NCBI GenBank assembly: GCA_051883415.1
Contig: JBJETR010000072.1
Span: 124,001-188,000, forward strand
DNA length: 64,000 bases
Reading direction: 5' to 3'
Origin: HGM11368 sp051883415
GTDB lineage: Bacteria; Bacillota; Clostridia; Christensenellales; UBA3700
Below, piece by piece: positions 49,903 through 58,623 of the stretch (positions are counted from its first letter, which is position 1; each line of letters begins with the position of its first letter). A program made the position numbers and the translations under genes. The notes under the pieces were generated by a model, which saw only the letters and a program-made list of their open reading frames with translations, did not search any database and was not told the origin of the DNA.

Positions 49903-51159
49903 TTACTCTTTGTCGTCTTCGGCTTTTTCTACCAATTTTGCACTGTTGCAGAACTTCTTAACCGACTCGATTGCGCTTACGCAACGATCGAGCGTGTCGT
50001 AGGTTTCGCCCACACAAAGAATAGATTTTTGAGTATTTCTAAGTTTGTAGTAGTATCTGCCCGTCTTATCTCTATCTATGATAAAGTTGTTTGCCAAGGC
50101 GTTTTTCTTGATATTTTCCATTGCAGACTTAGCCGCAGCCTCGGTGCTGTAAGACTCGGTAACGAGCAACAATTCGCCGTTGGAAGCCCACAAGTTGGCA
50201 AGATACATATCGTCCACTTCTTCTATTGTCCACTTGCCGGTATAGCCCTTCTTGGCAACTGCAACTTCACCGCTTGGCTCGTACTTGATGACGGTTTTGT
50301 CTTCGACAACCTCTTCCATCAAAATTGCACTTTGAGCAAACTTCTTGACAGACTCGATAGAGCTTACGCAACTAGCCTTAGAGCTGTATACTTCGCCCAC
50401 GCACAAAAGTCTGTTGGCACTGCTCTTGAGCTTATAATAGTAGTTACCCTTCTTGTCGCAATGCACTTCGAATTTGCCGAGGTCTACGTTTTTCTTGATA
50501 GTTTCGATACCGCTCATTACGCCCTTAGCGGTAGAATAAGTTTCGCTAGTAAGCAATACTGCACCGTTGTTGGCGTGCAAGTAAGCTACGAACTCGTCGT
50601 CGCTCTTTTGATATACTTGCCACTTGCCTACCGCACCACGCTTTGTTGCAGGCTTCTTAGCAGGCTTCTCTTCGGTTGCGGCAACTTCTTTCTTTTCTTG
50701 TTTTGCAGGTTTTTCTTCTACAACTTCTTCTGCCTTTGGTTCCTCAACCACTTCTTCAACCTCTGCAGTTGCTTCTTCGGCAGGTTCTTCGGTTGCGGCT
50801 TCTGCTACAGCCTCCGCCGCTTGCTCTTCTTCGACAGCAGCTTCTTCAGCTACCTCTTCGGTTGCGGCTTCTTCTACAGGCTCTTCTTTGGTTTCTTCGG
50901 CATTTACCTCTTCCGCAACTTGTGTTTCTACGGTTTCTTCAACCTTTTCTTCCACCACTTGTGGCTCTTCGGCTGCTTGAGAGTCGCTCTCGCCTTCGGT
51001 ATGTACTTCTACACTATTGTCTGCCGACTCGTTTGCTTTCTTTGCCTTCTTCTTGCTTGCGCTAACTGCCACGAGTACGATTATAAGAAGTACTATAGCG
51101 GCAACGACAACGCAACATACGATAAGATTTTCTTTGATAAAGTTAATCAATGCTTCCAT
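49903..51159 (-). CDS. Membrane-anchored protein with four DUF1508 (YegP-like) repeats
   Basis: The 418-residue protein has one N-terminal membrane helix (LIVCCVVVAAIVLLIIVLVAV), a basic stop, a long Glu/Ala/Val-rich linker (about 40-165), then two pairs of DUF1508 domains (165-280 and 300-410). Each repeat has the pattern FVAYLxANNGxxLLxSExY, S-x4-GIExIKKN; YYYKLKSxxNRLLCVGExY is the second of each pair. DUF1508 is a small beta-alpha fold of unknown function. The repeats probably lie outside or along the membrane. GTGGGGG before the ATG serves as ribosome site. It is monocistronic. Confidence 0.9.
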   Translation of the reverse strand: MEALINFIKENLIVCCVVVAAIVLLIIVLVAVSASKKKAKKANESADNSVEVHTEGESDSQAAEEPQVVEEKVEETVETQVAEEVNAEETKEEPVEEAATEEVAEEAAVEEEQAAEAVAEAATEEPAEEATAEVEEVVEEPKAEEVVEEKPAKQEKKEVAATEEKPAKKPATKRGAVGKWQVYQKSDDEFVAYLHANNGAVLLTSETYSTAKGVMSGIETIKKNVDLGKFEVHCDKKGNYYYKLKSSANRLLCVGEVYSSKASCVSSIESVKKFAQSAILMEEVVEDKTVIKYEPSGEVAVAKKGYTGKWTIEEVDDMYLANLWASNGELLLVTESYSTEAAAKSAMENIKKNALANNFIIDRDKTGRYYYKLRNTQKSILCVGETYDTLDRCVSAIESVKKFCNSAKLVEKAEDDKE

Positions 51160-51302
51160 TTGTCAAACCCCCACACATTTGTGTATAGCATAACATTTTT
51201 TTTGTTTTTTGGCTATTATTTTGATGCAAATTGTTTAATATTTACAATTATATTTATCTAACAACAATATCTAACACCATGTTGTTTTAGACGATATATC
51301 GG

Positions 51303-51827
51303 TTATGCTTCGCCACCGCCCGCCTTGTCTATTGCATCTATAATTGCTCTCTTCCAGAGCTTTGTCAAAGTTTGCAAATCTTTGGCTGCGTTGGCTGGGC
51401 TTGTGGAGGGCATCAAGACGAGCCTATCCTCCCAATGCGGGTTGTACTTTTTTGCCGTTTCGTAGCTCAATCGTCCGTTGCAAAGCACCTTGTTTATTTG
51501 ACTATCCGCAGTCAATTGCGATATATCGGTGGCGATTACCACCTTAACGCTACTATCCTTGCTACCCTCTATCTCGCATTGATACACGCTGTCGTATAGC
51601 GCTATGCCTGCGTCTAGCAATGCCTTGCTTTTGCCTTCGTTGTCAAGACTCGTAAGGTCTACTCCTACAATCTCCGACAACACTTTCCAAAACCTATTGC
51701 GTGGATTCATATAATAGAACCCCTGCTCCACCGACTTGACCGACGGCACGCTCCCCAATATCAAAACCTTGCTATTAGCGTCTACAATAGGAGCAAAAGG
51801 GTGCGTTACTATCCTTACTTGTGCCAT
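51303..51827 (-). CDS. Hypoxanthine-DNA glycosylase (UDG family 6-like)
   Basis: The 174-residue protein (start MAQVRIV at 51827, overlapping the alkD stop as TAATG) belongs to the mismatch-specific UDG superfamily. LILGSVPSVKSVEQGFYY and NPRNRFWKVL match the hypoxanthine-DNA glycosylase family, which removes deaminated adenine; MPSTSPANA is the second motif. It lacks the family 1 GQDPYH motif. It is the last gene of the fprA-alkD operon, which points to repair of deamination damage under oxidative or nitrosative stress. Confidence 0.9.
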   Translation of the reverse strand: MAQVRIVTHPFAPIVDANSKVLILGSVPSVKSVEQGFYYMNPRNRFWKVLSEIVGVDLTSLDNEGKSKALLDAGIALYDSVYQCEIEGSKDSSVKVVIATDISQLTADSQINKVLCNGRLSYETAKKYNPHWEDRLVLMPSTSPANAAKDLQTLTKLWKRAIIDAIDKAGGGEA

Positions 51828-52525
51828 TATGCCTTCAAACCTTTGAGATATTCTTTTTGCCACGGCTCAATGCGATACGACTCCCTTGCTTTGGCAATGG
51901 CTCTATTGTGAGTCACTATGTCCAGCCGTCTATCTTCCAAGATTGCTATCGTCTTAATCCAATTTTTTGCCAGCGCAGTTGCCACTAGCCAAGCTATTGC
52001 CATAGAGACGTAATAGTGACTTGCGTCTATCTTCGTTATCTTATTTAGCACCCAATCAATATACTCGTCATTGAGATAATACGTCATCATCGACACGATG
52101 CCAGCACGCACGACAAAAGGTCTGTCGTCATCTAACAATTTTGCTACAAAAGCTTGATACGTATCGAGTTTTTTGCCCAAAAATTTGCACGCAGATACTA
52201 TACTGTCGCAACTAGCCCAATTGTCTACCATGCCAAAATATCTATACAAGCACTTCATTCTTTCCTCGTCACTCAGAGAAGCATAAGCTATCGACAGACC
52301 GTATACGTTGAGCTCTTCAAAGAAGCTCGGCTGAGCTTTGGCAAGGTACTTGCGCAACTTGTCGTTATCTTGACAATTGACGTAAAGTGCAAGCTTCTTT
52401 TGGATAGGCATTCTTACGCCCATAATCGAATATTTAGTCGGAGTAATCTTAGCAGAAAAAACTGCGTATTCTTCCTCGGAATATTTTACTAATTTCCTCA
52501 ATATTTCTGATGTAAGTTTGAACAT
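51827..52525 (-). CDS. DNA alkylation repair protein (AlkD-like)
   Basis: The 232-residue protein is built of HEAT-like helical repeats and matches the AlkC/AlkD glycosylase superfamily, which excises N3- and N7-alkylated purines. The N-terminal segment KYSIMGVRMPIQKKLA and the central DNWASCDSIVSACKFLGKK, which supplies the conserved Trp and Asp, are visible. The start overlaps fprA by 28 nt, and the stop overlaps the glycosylase start. It is the middle gene of a three-gene stress operon. Confidence 0.92.
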   Translation of the reverse strand: MFKLTSEILRKLVKYSEEEYAVFSAKITPTKYSIMGVRMPIQKKLALYVNCQDNDKLRKYLAKAQPSFFEELNVYGLSIAYASLSDEERMKCLYRYFGMVDNWASCDSIVSACKFLGKKLDTYQAFVAKLLDDDRPFVVRAGIVSMMTYYLNDEYIDWVLNKITKIDASHYYVSMAIAWLVATALAKNWIKTIAILEDRRLDIVTHNRAIAKARESYRIEPWQKEYLKGLKA

Positions 52526-53706
52526 ATTTCTTCCGCCAATGCCTTTATGCTGTCAACGTTGCCCTCGCTCGGTGCAGCCTTAACCGATACTTTGTTGCCA
52601 AGCAAGGTGATATTTTTCATCTTTTCCAACTCTTTAGCTATCAATGTACCGCTAGTTGCCGACCAAGTTCCGTTTTCCACGATACCAACGGTGCGGTTCT
52701 GGAGATTGTGCGAGATAATTTCTGCCAGATATCTCTCTATAGGCGTAAATATTGCACCGTTGTAGGTCGCCGATGCGATAACGATATGCGAGCATCTAAA
52801 GCTCTCCGCCACCAGATACGATACGTCTACGTTGGAGGCGTCGTACACCTTCAAATTGCGGACGCCTAGATTGTCCAACTGAGCGGCAAGCATATCCACC
52901 GCCTCTGCGGTATGTCCGTATATTGAGCCGTATATCAACACGACCTCATTATCCTCGCTTTGATACGTGCTCCATTTGACGTACTTGTCGAGTATTTTGT
53001 CTATATCCTTTCTCCAGACAGGTCCGTGGAGAGGTGCGAGCATCTTGACCTCTGCACCCGTCAATTTTGCTAGAGCGTTCTTGACTTGCACGCCGTACTT
53101 GCCCACGATATTGGTATAATATCTTCTCGACTCTTCTTGCCATTCGTCGCCCTTGTATGCTTGGTCGGCAAAAACGTTGCCGCTAAGCGCACCGAAAGTG
53201 CCGAATGCGTCTGCGGAGAAGAGAATGCCCGTCGTAGTATCCAAGGTCATCATAACCTCAGGCCAATGCACCATTGGCGCAAAGACGAACTTCAACTCGT
53301 GACTGCCAAGGCTGAGCGTGTCGTTGTCTTTGACGATAATCCTTCTCTCTGCCCAATCGCACCCGAAGTATTCTTGTATCATCATCGACGCCTTATTGTT
53401 GGTGACGAGCCTTGCATTAGGGAAGACACACATCACGTCCTCGATACATGCGCAATGGTCGGGCTCCATGTGGTTGACGACAAAATAATCCAAGTCCCTA
53501 CCGTCAAGGGCGTCCTTGACCTTTTGCAAAAACACTCTACCCACAGCGTCGTCGACGCTATCGAGCAAAGCCGTCTTTTCGTCTACGATAAGATAGCTGT
53601 TATAACTTACTCCTCTGTCAAGCGGATAGATATTTTCAAACAACTTGATTCTTCTATCGCTTGCGCCTACGTAATAAATATCTTGTGATATAGTTTGTTT
53701 TATCAT
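52498..53706 (-). CDS. fprA: FprA-type flavodiiron protein
   Basis: Flavodiiron proteins reduce oxygen to water or nitric oxide to nitrous oxide in anaerobes. The 402 residues (start MIKQTISQD at 53706, after an AGAGGTG site) have an N-terminal metallo-beta-lactamase domain with diiron ligands in NHMEPDHCACIE and PMVHWPEVM, and a C-terminal flavodoxin domain with the FMN loop IYGSIYGHTAEAVDM (about residue 255) and SATYNGAIFTP. It heads an operon with alkD and a hypoxanthine-DNA glycosylase. Confidence 0.95.
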   Translation of the reverse strand: MIKQTISQDIYYVGASDRRIKLFENIYPLDRGVSYNSYLIVDEKTALLDSVDDAVGRVFLQKVKDALDGRDLDYFVVNHMEPDHCACIEDVMCVFPNARLVTNNKASMMIQEYFGCDWAERRIIVKDNDTLSLGSHELKFVFAPMVHWPEVMMTLDTTTGILFSADAFGTFGALSGNVFADQAYKGDEWQEESRRYYTNIVGKYGVQVKNALAKLTGAEVKMLAPLHGPVWRKDIDKILDKYVKWSTYQSEDNEVVLIYGSIYGHTAEAVDMLAAQLDNLGVRNLKVYDASNVDVSYLVAESFRCSHIVIASATYNGAIFTPIERYLAEIISHNLQNRTVGIVENGTWSATSGTLIAKELEKMKNITLLGNKVSVKAAPSEGNVDSIKALAEEICSNLHQKY

Positions 53707-54069
53707 AAACACCTCTATTATTATCTATTAGTATTATATAGCTTTTTCCTAGCAAAGTAAAACAGATTGATTGTTGACAAAATCATACTCTTTATGATAG
53801 ATTGTTTTGCTTATTTATCTCAGCTGATATAACTAAACGACGTTCTATCCTCTTACCTTCTACAAGTCGCAACCTCGCATTATAATATAATATCCGTATA
53901 ATATATCTTTTCCAACCTGCCTTTCTTGCAAAAGTGCAACCTTCTCACTCTTTTTTTGCTTCAAATAAGCCCTATCCGACAAGATAGGGCTTTAGCATAA
54001 TTATCGTTGTGTTTTGCCGTCTTTGTTCCAATGCTACGGCTCAATATGTATATCGATATTTATTTTAGT
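53707..54069. other. 363-nt gap: fprA leader plus hairpin
   Basis: The side next to fprA holds a likely -10 box (TATAAT on the minus strand near 53740) and the fprA leader. A perfect 10-bp hairpin AAGCCCTATC/GATAGGGCTT lies at about 53967-53992, probably the 3' end of the AAA operon though its T run is weak. The rest is AT-rich; I see no gene or known RNA in it. Confidence 0.5.
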
Positions 54070-54528
54070 CTATTTAATAACGTCTCCGATATCGCCCGAG
54101 CCGGTACCCAACGTCGACAGAGCTTGACCATATTGCATAAACGCTTCGTGTGCAGAGTGTATCATGTAATCAAAAACGTCCTCACTTATTAGGCTACCCG
54201 GATAGCAATTAGTCATTCTAAAGAAGACGTTGCCTTTGTTGTCGTCATAGTCAAAATGTCCGTCGAATATTTCGGAGTTGACCAACGCCAAACCCATTGC
54301 CATTTCCATAGACAATTCTTCATGGACGACAAACGATAACGGCATTATCAATTCAAAATAATGATTTTGGGCGTTTACGTGCATAATCAACTTTATAGAA
54401 GTATTATCAAAACAATAGTCAAAAAATACAGCCATACGGTCGGTATTTTTGTTATATTCTACGTTTGATTTGTCCAAAAAGCTGCACAATTGCTCATACA
54501 TTTTCATTGCCAATTGTTCGTCAGTCAT
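54070..54528 (-). CDS. Small YbjN/CesT-like protein
   Basis: The 152-residue protein has the order helix, four beta strands, helices seen in YbjN and type III secretion chaperones: an N-terminal amphipathic helix (LAMKMYEQLCSFLD), strands AVFFDYCF, IKLIMHVN, YFELIMPLSF, then LALVNSEI and VFFRMTNC, and a C-terminal helix. The strand-helix-strand LALVNSEIFDGHFDYDDNKGNVFFR closely follows the YbjN pattern. A Gly/Thr-rich tail ends it. It overlaps the preceding gene by 8 nt and is the last of a three-gene operon with a tandem AAA+ ATPase. Function unknown. Confidence 0.75.
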   Translation of the reverse strand: MTDEQLAMKMYEQLCSFLDKSNVEYNKNTDRMAVFFDYCFDNTSIKLIMHVNAQNHYFELIMPLSFVVHEELSMEMAMGLALVNSEIFDGHFDYDDNKGNVFFRMTNCYPGSLISEDVFDYMIHSAHEAFMQYGQALSTLGTGSGDIGDVIK

Positions 54529-55018
54529 CTCTTTCCTCCGGATTGTTTATCCAATTCATCAATTCTTCTAACGACGTTTTGCCTTCGGCTATCGAACTAA
54601 GCTTTCCGCCATATTTATCCACCACAGAACAAGATAAAAAAATCAAATACTTTATGGCAGACTCACTCAACACGCTTTCTCGATAGCTCGTCGTCGCTCT
54701 ATATAACATCTTTTTTCTCAACATGTTCAACTCAAAATTGCCGTATATCAAAAATTTGTTGATTGCACACGTCGCAATACACGTGTCCGGCAATTTTTCT
54801 TTAGGCACGTCAAAAGGTAGGTAACTGTATACCGAAACTATCATTTGCTTTAGCTCAAGCACAATACAAATAGTCATGGGAAAATTTTTGCCTGCGACAC
54901 AACAATACGCTGTATACTTGTCATCGTCCGTATCAAAAACCCACTGCATTCCGTTTAGAGCATCGCGGACGGTTTTCCACGTCCTTATTGCCTGATTCTT
55001 TTGATTATCCGACATCAT
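54521..55018 (-). CDS. Small YbjN/CesT-like protein, paralog-like
   Basis: The 165-residue protein (ATG at 55018 after a GAGGGAG site) has similar fold order: helix TWKTVRDALNG, strands KYTAYCCVA, ITIC-type IVLELKQMIVSVYSYLP, then ATCAINKFLIYGNFELN and C-terminal helices. The AxCAINKFLIYGNFEL segment corresponds to LALVNSEIFDGHF of the next gene, so the two look like distant paralogs. It overlaps that gene by 8 nt and lies 21 nt after the AAA+ gene. A chaperone or adaptor role is inferred from fold and neighbours only. Confidence 0.72.
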   Translation of the reverse strand: MMSDNQKNQAIRTWKTVRDALNGMQWVFDTDDDKYTAYCCVAGKNFPMTICIVLELKQMIVSVYSYLPFDVPKEKLPDTCIATCAINKFLIYGNFELNMLRKKMLYRATTSYRESVLSESAIKYLIFLSCSVVDKYGGKLSSIAEGKTSLEELMNWINNPEERDD

Positions 55019-55039
55019 TGTTCTCCCTCTCTCAACCAA

Positions 55040-57067
55040 TCAAAATCCTATCTTCTTATCAGATACGTCGTATCTAAATTCCTTATCGTTGCAAGCGCTC
55101 AAAAAGTCCTCTTTTTTAAGACACACTTTCTTACACTTAGCTAGTTGGCTACGCATAGCCGCTTTTGCCCACGTCCTTTCAAACAAGTTACGCACAAATC
55201 GTGCATTGCTAAATTCCTTGGTGCTAAGCATTTTGTCAGGAATAGCCAAGAAGTACTCCTTGGCGCAATCCAACAAATCTTCGCTATAGCTAAACTTGCC
55301 GCGGAGCATATCGCAAAAGATATCATACAACTGCTCTCTGCTAAAGTTAGGGAACTCGATTACGTATGGCATTCTGCTAGCTAGTCCCGCATTGCCTTTC
55401 ATCAATTTTTCCATATCGTCGGTATATCCAGCCATAATTAGGACCATTTCCGAACGATGATTTTCCATCTCGGCAATCAAGGTGTCCAACGCCTCTCTAC
55501 CGAAGTCCCTGTCGTTATCATCGCCTCTGAACAATGAGTATGCCTCGTCGATAAACAATACCGAGCCGTAAGCGTCACGACACATACTTGCAGTCTTTGG
55601 CGCCGTTTCTCCTATGTATCTTCCGCAAAAATCTCTGCCTTGATATTCATAAAAATTGCCTATCTTCAAGACGCCCTTTTCCTTGAGGATTTTGCCCAAA
55701 ATTCTTGCGAAAGTCGTCTTTCCGGTACCGGGATTGCCGACAAACCTCATGTGTATACAAGGAGCCGACAACGTGTTTTCTTTTCTTAGCAGTTCTATCT
55801 GCGCAATAATCTCCTCGAACTTCCTCTTAACCTCTTCTCCGCCCACCAACTTGCCTAGCATTTCGTAGCCGGACATACCTTCATCGTCTAGGTGATGGCA
55901 TATACCTTTAGCTTGATTTTTGCCGATAACGCTGTTTGGCTTTTTTGAATTGGCGTTGTGCAGACGTTTTTTGTATATCAATTCCATAGCGACTTTTTTG
56001 ATAGTATTGACACCATAGAATTTGCCGTCGCTCTTTTCTTCTACTATGCGTTGCTGGAACATTTTCCAAGCATCAGGCGTAAGTACAAAATTTTGTTCCT
56101 CAAAAATCTTATTGGCACAAGCTTTGATCTCATCGTCGTTGAAAGGAACGAATGCAACACTTCTGACGAACATTATGTCGTTGATAGCGTCTTTGATTTT
56201 TTTGAGCACCTCGCTGTCCACAAACGGAACGCGAAAAATAACGATATACTTGCCTATCAACTTTTCTAAACAACGCAATAGACTCTTAAAAGTAGCGTCA
56301 TTGAGGTTATCCAACCATTCTCGTATATCTATACACAAGATTTTTATCTTGTCTTCGCCACTCGCCACAGCGTTATTCAAGTCCTTGATCAACTCTGCGA
56401 CCTTAATTTTGTTGCTCGGATTAGGCATAGCAATTTCTAACACCGGCTTTTTAGAATTTATCTCAACGATATCGGTAGACTTTATTACTTTAGCCAATAT
56501 TCTTAGATAGGTCGACAAGCCGTAGCCGTCGTTGATAGCAAACAGGTAGCTTTGATACAAAAAAGGCATATTGTTTTTGCCTCCACGTATTTGCGGAGCA
56601 ATTTTGACAATTTCGTCAATGAGCTTCTTAAAATCTTCTCCTCCCACCATATCGTCAAGGTCAGTTTGTATGCAGTCAACGCTATTTGTTGTGTTGTCGC
56701 CATTTCCGAATAGCCTTACCATAATTCTTTCAACGCCGGATTCGATAATTCTATTTTCTTCTTCCGTAATCGATGTATCACTGTCCTGCTCGGGCTCATC
56801 GGTCTTAACCAAGGTTAAATCCAATTTACAGTCATCATCGTCTTTGTATTTTTCACGGAGTATTGCGTGGACGGTAATCAAAATATTCTTACCTATTATT
56901 GCATCGTCGACGTCAAAGGTAATAGAGGTCGTGTCGGCTTCTATCACTTTAATTTCTTCTTTTAATATTTTTTCCAAATATTCTCGCACAACGACAATTG
57001 GCAATTTTTCGTCGTCTTTATGCTTCAGACACCATTCGTATTCCAACTCTAACGTAAATCTTTTCAT
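55040..57067 (-). CDS. Tandem AAA+ ATPase, CbbX/SpoVK-like, first domain degenerate
   Basis: The 675-residue protein has three parts. Residues 1-110 form an unrecognised alpha/beta domain with an acidic end. Residues about 125-390 resemble a CbbX-type AAA+ domain whose Walker A is worn down to NDGYGLSTYLRILA (no Lys) and whose Walker B is ILCIDIREW (no Glu). Residues about 400-670 are an intact CbbX/SpoVK-type AAA+ domain: GNPGTGKTTFARILG, SVLFIDEAYSLF, IMAGYTDDMEKLM and sensor 2-type NARFVRNLFE. Family members remodel protein complexes (CbbX on Rubisco, EccA in type VII secretion). Start has a GAGGG site. It heads an operon with two YbjN/CesT-like proteins. Confidence 0.85.
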   Translation of the reverse strand: MKRFTLELEYEWCLKHKDDEKLPIVVVREYLEKILKEEIKVIEADTTSITFDVDDAIIGKNILITVHAILREKYKDDDDCKLDLTLVKTDEPEQDSDTSITEEENRIIESGVERIMVRLFGNGDNTTNSVDCIQTDLDDMVGGEDFKKLIDEIVKIAPQIRGGKNNMPFLYQSYLFAINDGYGLSTYLRILAKVIKSTDIVEINSKKPVLEIAMPNPSNKIKVAELIKDLNNAVASGEDKIKILCIDIREWLDNLNDATFKSLLRCLEKLIGKYIVIFRVPFVDSEVLKKIKDAINDIMFVRSVAFVPFNDDEIKACANKIFEEQNFVLTPDAWKMFQQRIVEEKSDGKFYGVNTIKKVAMELIYKKRLHNANSKKPNSVIGKNQAKGICHHLDDEGMSGYEMLGKLVGGEEVKRKFEEIIAQIELLRKENTLSAPCIHMRFVGNPGTGKTTFARILGKILKEKGVLKIGNFYEYQGRDFCGRYIGETAPKTASMCRDAYGSVLFIDEAYSLFRGDDNDRDFGREALDTLIAEMENHRSEMVLIMAGYTDDMEKLMKGNAGLASRMPYVIEFPNFSREQLYDIFCDMLRGKFSYSEDLLDCAKEYFLAIPDKMLSTKEFSNARFVRNLFERTWAKAAMRSQLAKCKKVCLKKEDFLSACNDKEFRYDVSDKKIGF

Positions 57068-57136
57068 TTTTCCCTCGTGATTAGTTGATAAAAATATAAA
57101 CCGTTATTATACATACCAATTATATATTTTTTTTGA

Positions 57137-57162
57137 CAAAAAAGCAATACGCTTGGCAAAAA
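57137..57162 (+). repeat. Copy of a degenerate intergenic motif
   Basis: AAAAAAGCAATACGCTTGGC plus AAAAA resembles the copies at 8351, 14984, 23661 and 38292. It lies between dpaB and the AAA operon. Confidence 0.4.
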
Positions 57163-57194
57163 TATTCAGCCATACCTCATTGGTATGGCTGAAT
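57157..57194 (-). terminator. Terminator after dpaB
   Basis: Minus-strand stem ATTCAGCCATACC/GGTATGGCTGAAT followed by ATTTTTG, overlapping the end of the stop codon region. Confidence 0.92.
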
Positions 57195-57195
57195 A

Positions 57196-57780
57196 TCATC
57201 TGGCAACGATAATGGGCTGGATTTGCTCGCCGTCTAGTGCCTTTTCTAGCGTTGACACGACTTTTTCGAAGTCCGCCACCAACGACCTTGCCTTTTTGAT
57301 TGGATCGTCCTGCCCGAACGGCACGAAGTACACGTTGCGATAATTAAGCAATTTACCTATGTTCTTTGCACTCCCGCTCAATCCGTCGTTGGTAGACACC
57401 GCAATCACGAGCGGTCTATTGTTGCGCAAATGTGCCTTACACGCCATAGTTACGGTGCCGTCGGTCATAGAATTTGCCAGCTTGGCAAGAGTATTGCCAG
57501 TGCACGGAGCAACCAACAATACGTCGAACATTCTCTTTGGTCCGATAGGCTCTGCACCCACTATATCGATTATTGGGCTCTTTCCCGTCAGTTCCACCAC
57601 CCTATTCCAAAAGTCGGTGGCAAGGAAAAATCTCGTGTCTGTGCTTGCCACCTTTTCCGAAAAAATCGGTGTTACGTCACAACCCATATCTACTAATTGC
57701 CGTATCATATTCAAACAACGTGACAAGGTGCAAAACGAACCCGTTATTGCCACGCCGATTTTCTTACCCGTCAGGTCCAT
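57196..57780 (-). CDS. dpaB: Dipicolinate synthase subunit B
   Basis: DpaB (SpoVFB) works with DpaA in the mother cell to make dipicolinic acid from dihydrodipicolinate, the calcium-binding solute of the spore core. The 194 residues are a flavoprotein-like (UbiX/Dfp) Rossmann fold: KKIGVAITGSFCT at the N-terminus, LLVAPCTGNTLAKLANSMTDG and NIGKLLNYRNVYFVPFGQDDP, which match the family closely. It lies 12 nt downstream of dpaA and has its own terminator. It is strong evidence for endospore formation. Confidence 0.95.
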   Translation of the reverse strand: MDLTGKKIGVAITGSFCTLSRCLNMIRQLVDMGCDVTPIFSEKVASTDTRFFLATDFWNRVVELTGKSPIIDIVGAEPIGPKRMFDVLLVAPCTGNTLAKLANSMTDGTVTMACKAHLRNNRPLVIAVSTNDGLSGSAKNIGKLLNYRNVYFVPFGQDDPIKKARSLVADFEKVVSTLEKALDGEQIQPIIVAR

Positions 57781-57792
57781 AATCTCTCCTTG

Positions 57793-58551
57793 TCAGGGTG
57801 AATAGGACAGCACTGCGTCGCACAAAAGCCTGGCGGCAGATTGCGGACAAGTCTTTGACGGCACCGAAGAGGCTATCAAATAATTGACGCCCGCCTTCGC
57901 CCACTCGTCGTAGTCAAAGGGATAGACCTTGCTGGCAAGTTCCAATACGAAGACTCCCTTTTTGACAGGCGGATTGACCTCAAAAAGTCTACTTGGAGCG
58001 GTATTGATTATGCAGTCGAATTGCGTATAATCGCACTCTTTCCAAGATACGTGCCTATATCCTACGACGGTTGGATTTTTGTCCTCTCTCGAGCAAGTTA
58101 TCACTATGATTTTGCTACCAAACTTTTGCAATACTTCCGCCATGGCTTTGGCAAGTTTTCCCCACCCGATCACTCCAAACGTCATATCTCTTAGGCACTT
58201 ATCCGTGTTGTCGATTATATATTTTAGGCTCCCTTCCGCCGTCAAATAGCTATTTTCTTGACCAAAGAGCGGCAATCTCAAGATAGATATACACTCGCAT
58301 CCTTTAGCCGTCAATTTTTCCGCCGCCTTGCCGTCGATAAAGAAGTAAAAAACTTTGCTTCCTACGGCAATATTATCGACGTCGTCAACCTGCAACTTGG
58401 ACGATACCGATAGAATAATCTTTGCAGCTCTATCGCTTGAGAGGTCAAGATATTCTTTGAAAGTAATCGTTTCGTACTTACTCTCCAACGTTTCTTTTGC
58501 TAGTCGACTTCGTTGGTCTACGACGTCCACCACCATCAAATCTTCCATCAT
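57793..58551 (-). CDS. dpaA: Dipicolinate synthase subunit A
   Basis: DpaA (SpoVFA) is the NADP-binding partner of DpaB. The 252 residues are shorter than the roughly 297 of Bacillus, mainly in the N-terminal domain, which carries the less conserved AVGSKVFYFF and ILRLPLFGQE segments. The Rossmann core is clear: FGVIGWGKLAKAMAEVLQKFG, then CIINTAPSRLF, LELASKVYPFD and the C-terminal PSKTCPQSAARLL. Two adjacent ATG codons (58551, 58548) follow AGGGTG; the second has better spacing. It is divergent from the P-loop ATPase with 72 nt between. Confidence 0.87.
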   Translation of the reverse strand: MMEDLMVVDVVDQRSRLAKETLESKYETITFKEYLDLSSDRAAKIILSVSSKLQVDDVDNIAVGSKVFYFFIDGKAAEKLTAKGCECISILRLPLFGQENSYLTAEGSLKYIIDNTDKCLRDMTFGVIGWGKLAKAMAEVLQKFGSKIIVITCSREDKNPTVVGYRHVSWKECDYTQFDCIINTAPSRLFEVNPPVKKGVFVLELASKVYPFDYDEWAKAGVNYLIASSVPSKTCPQSAARLLCDAVLSYSP

Positions 58552-58623
58552 TCACCCTGTTTTCATATTTATTGCGTGATTGCAATATACTTAGATATAT
58601 GAATTTTTGTTGTGAGGTGTTCT

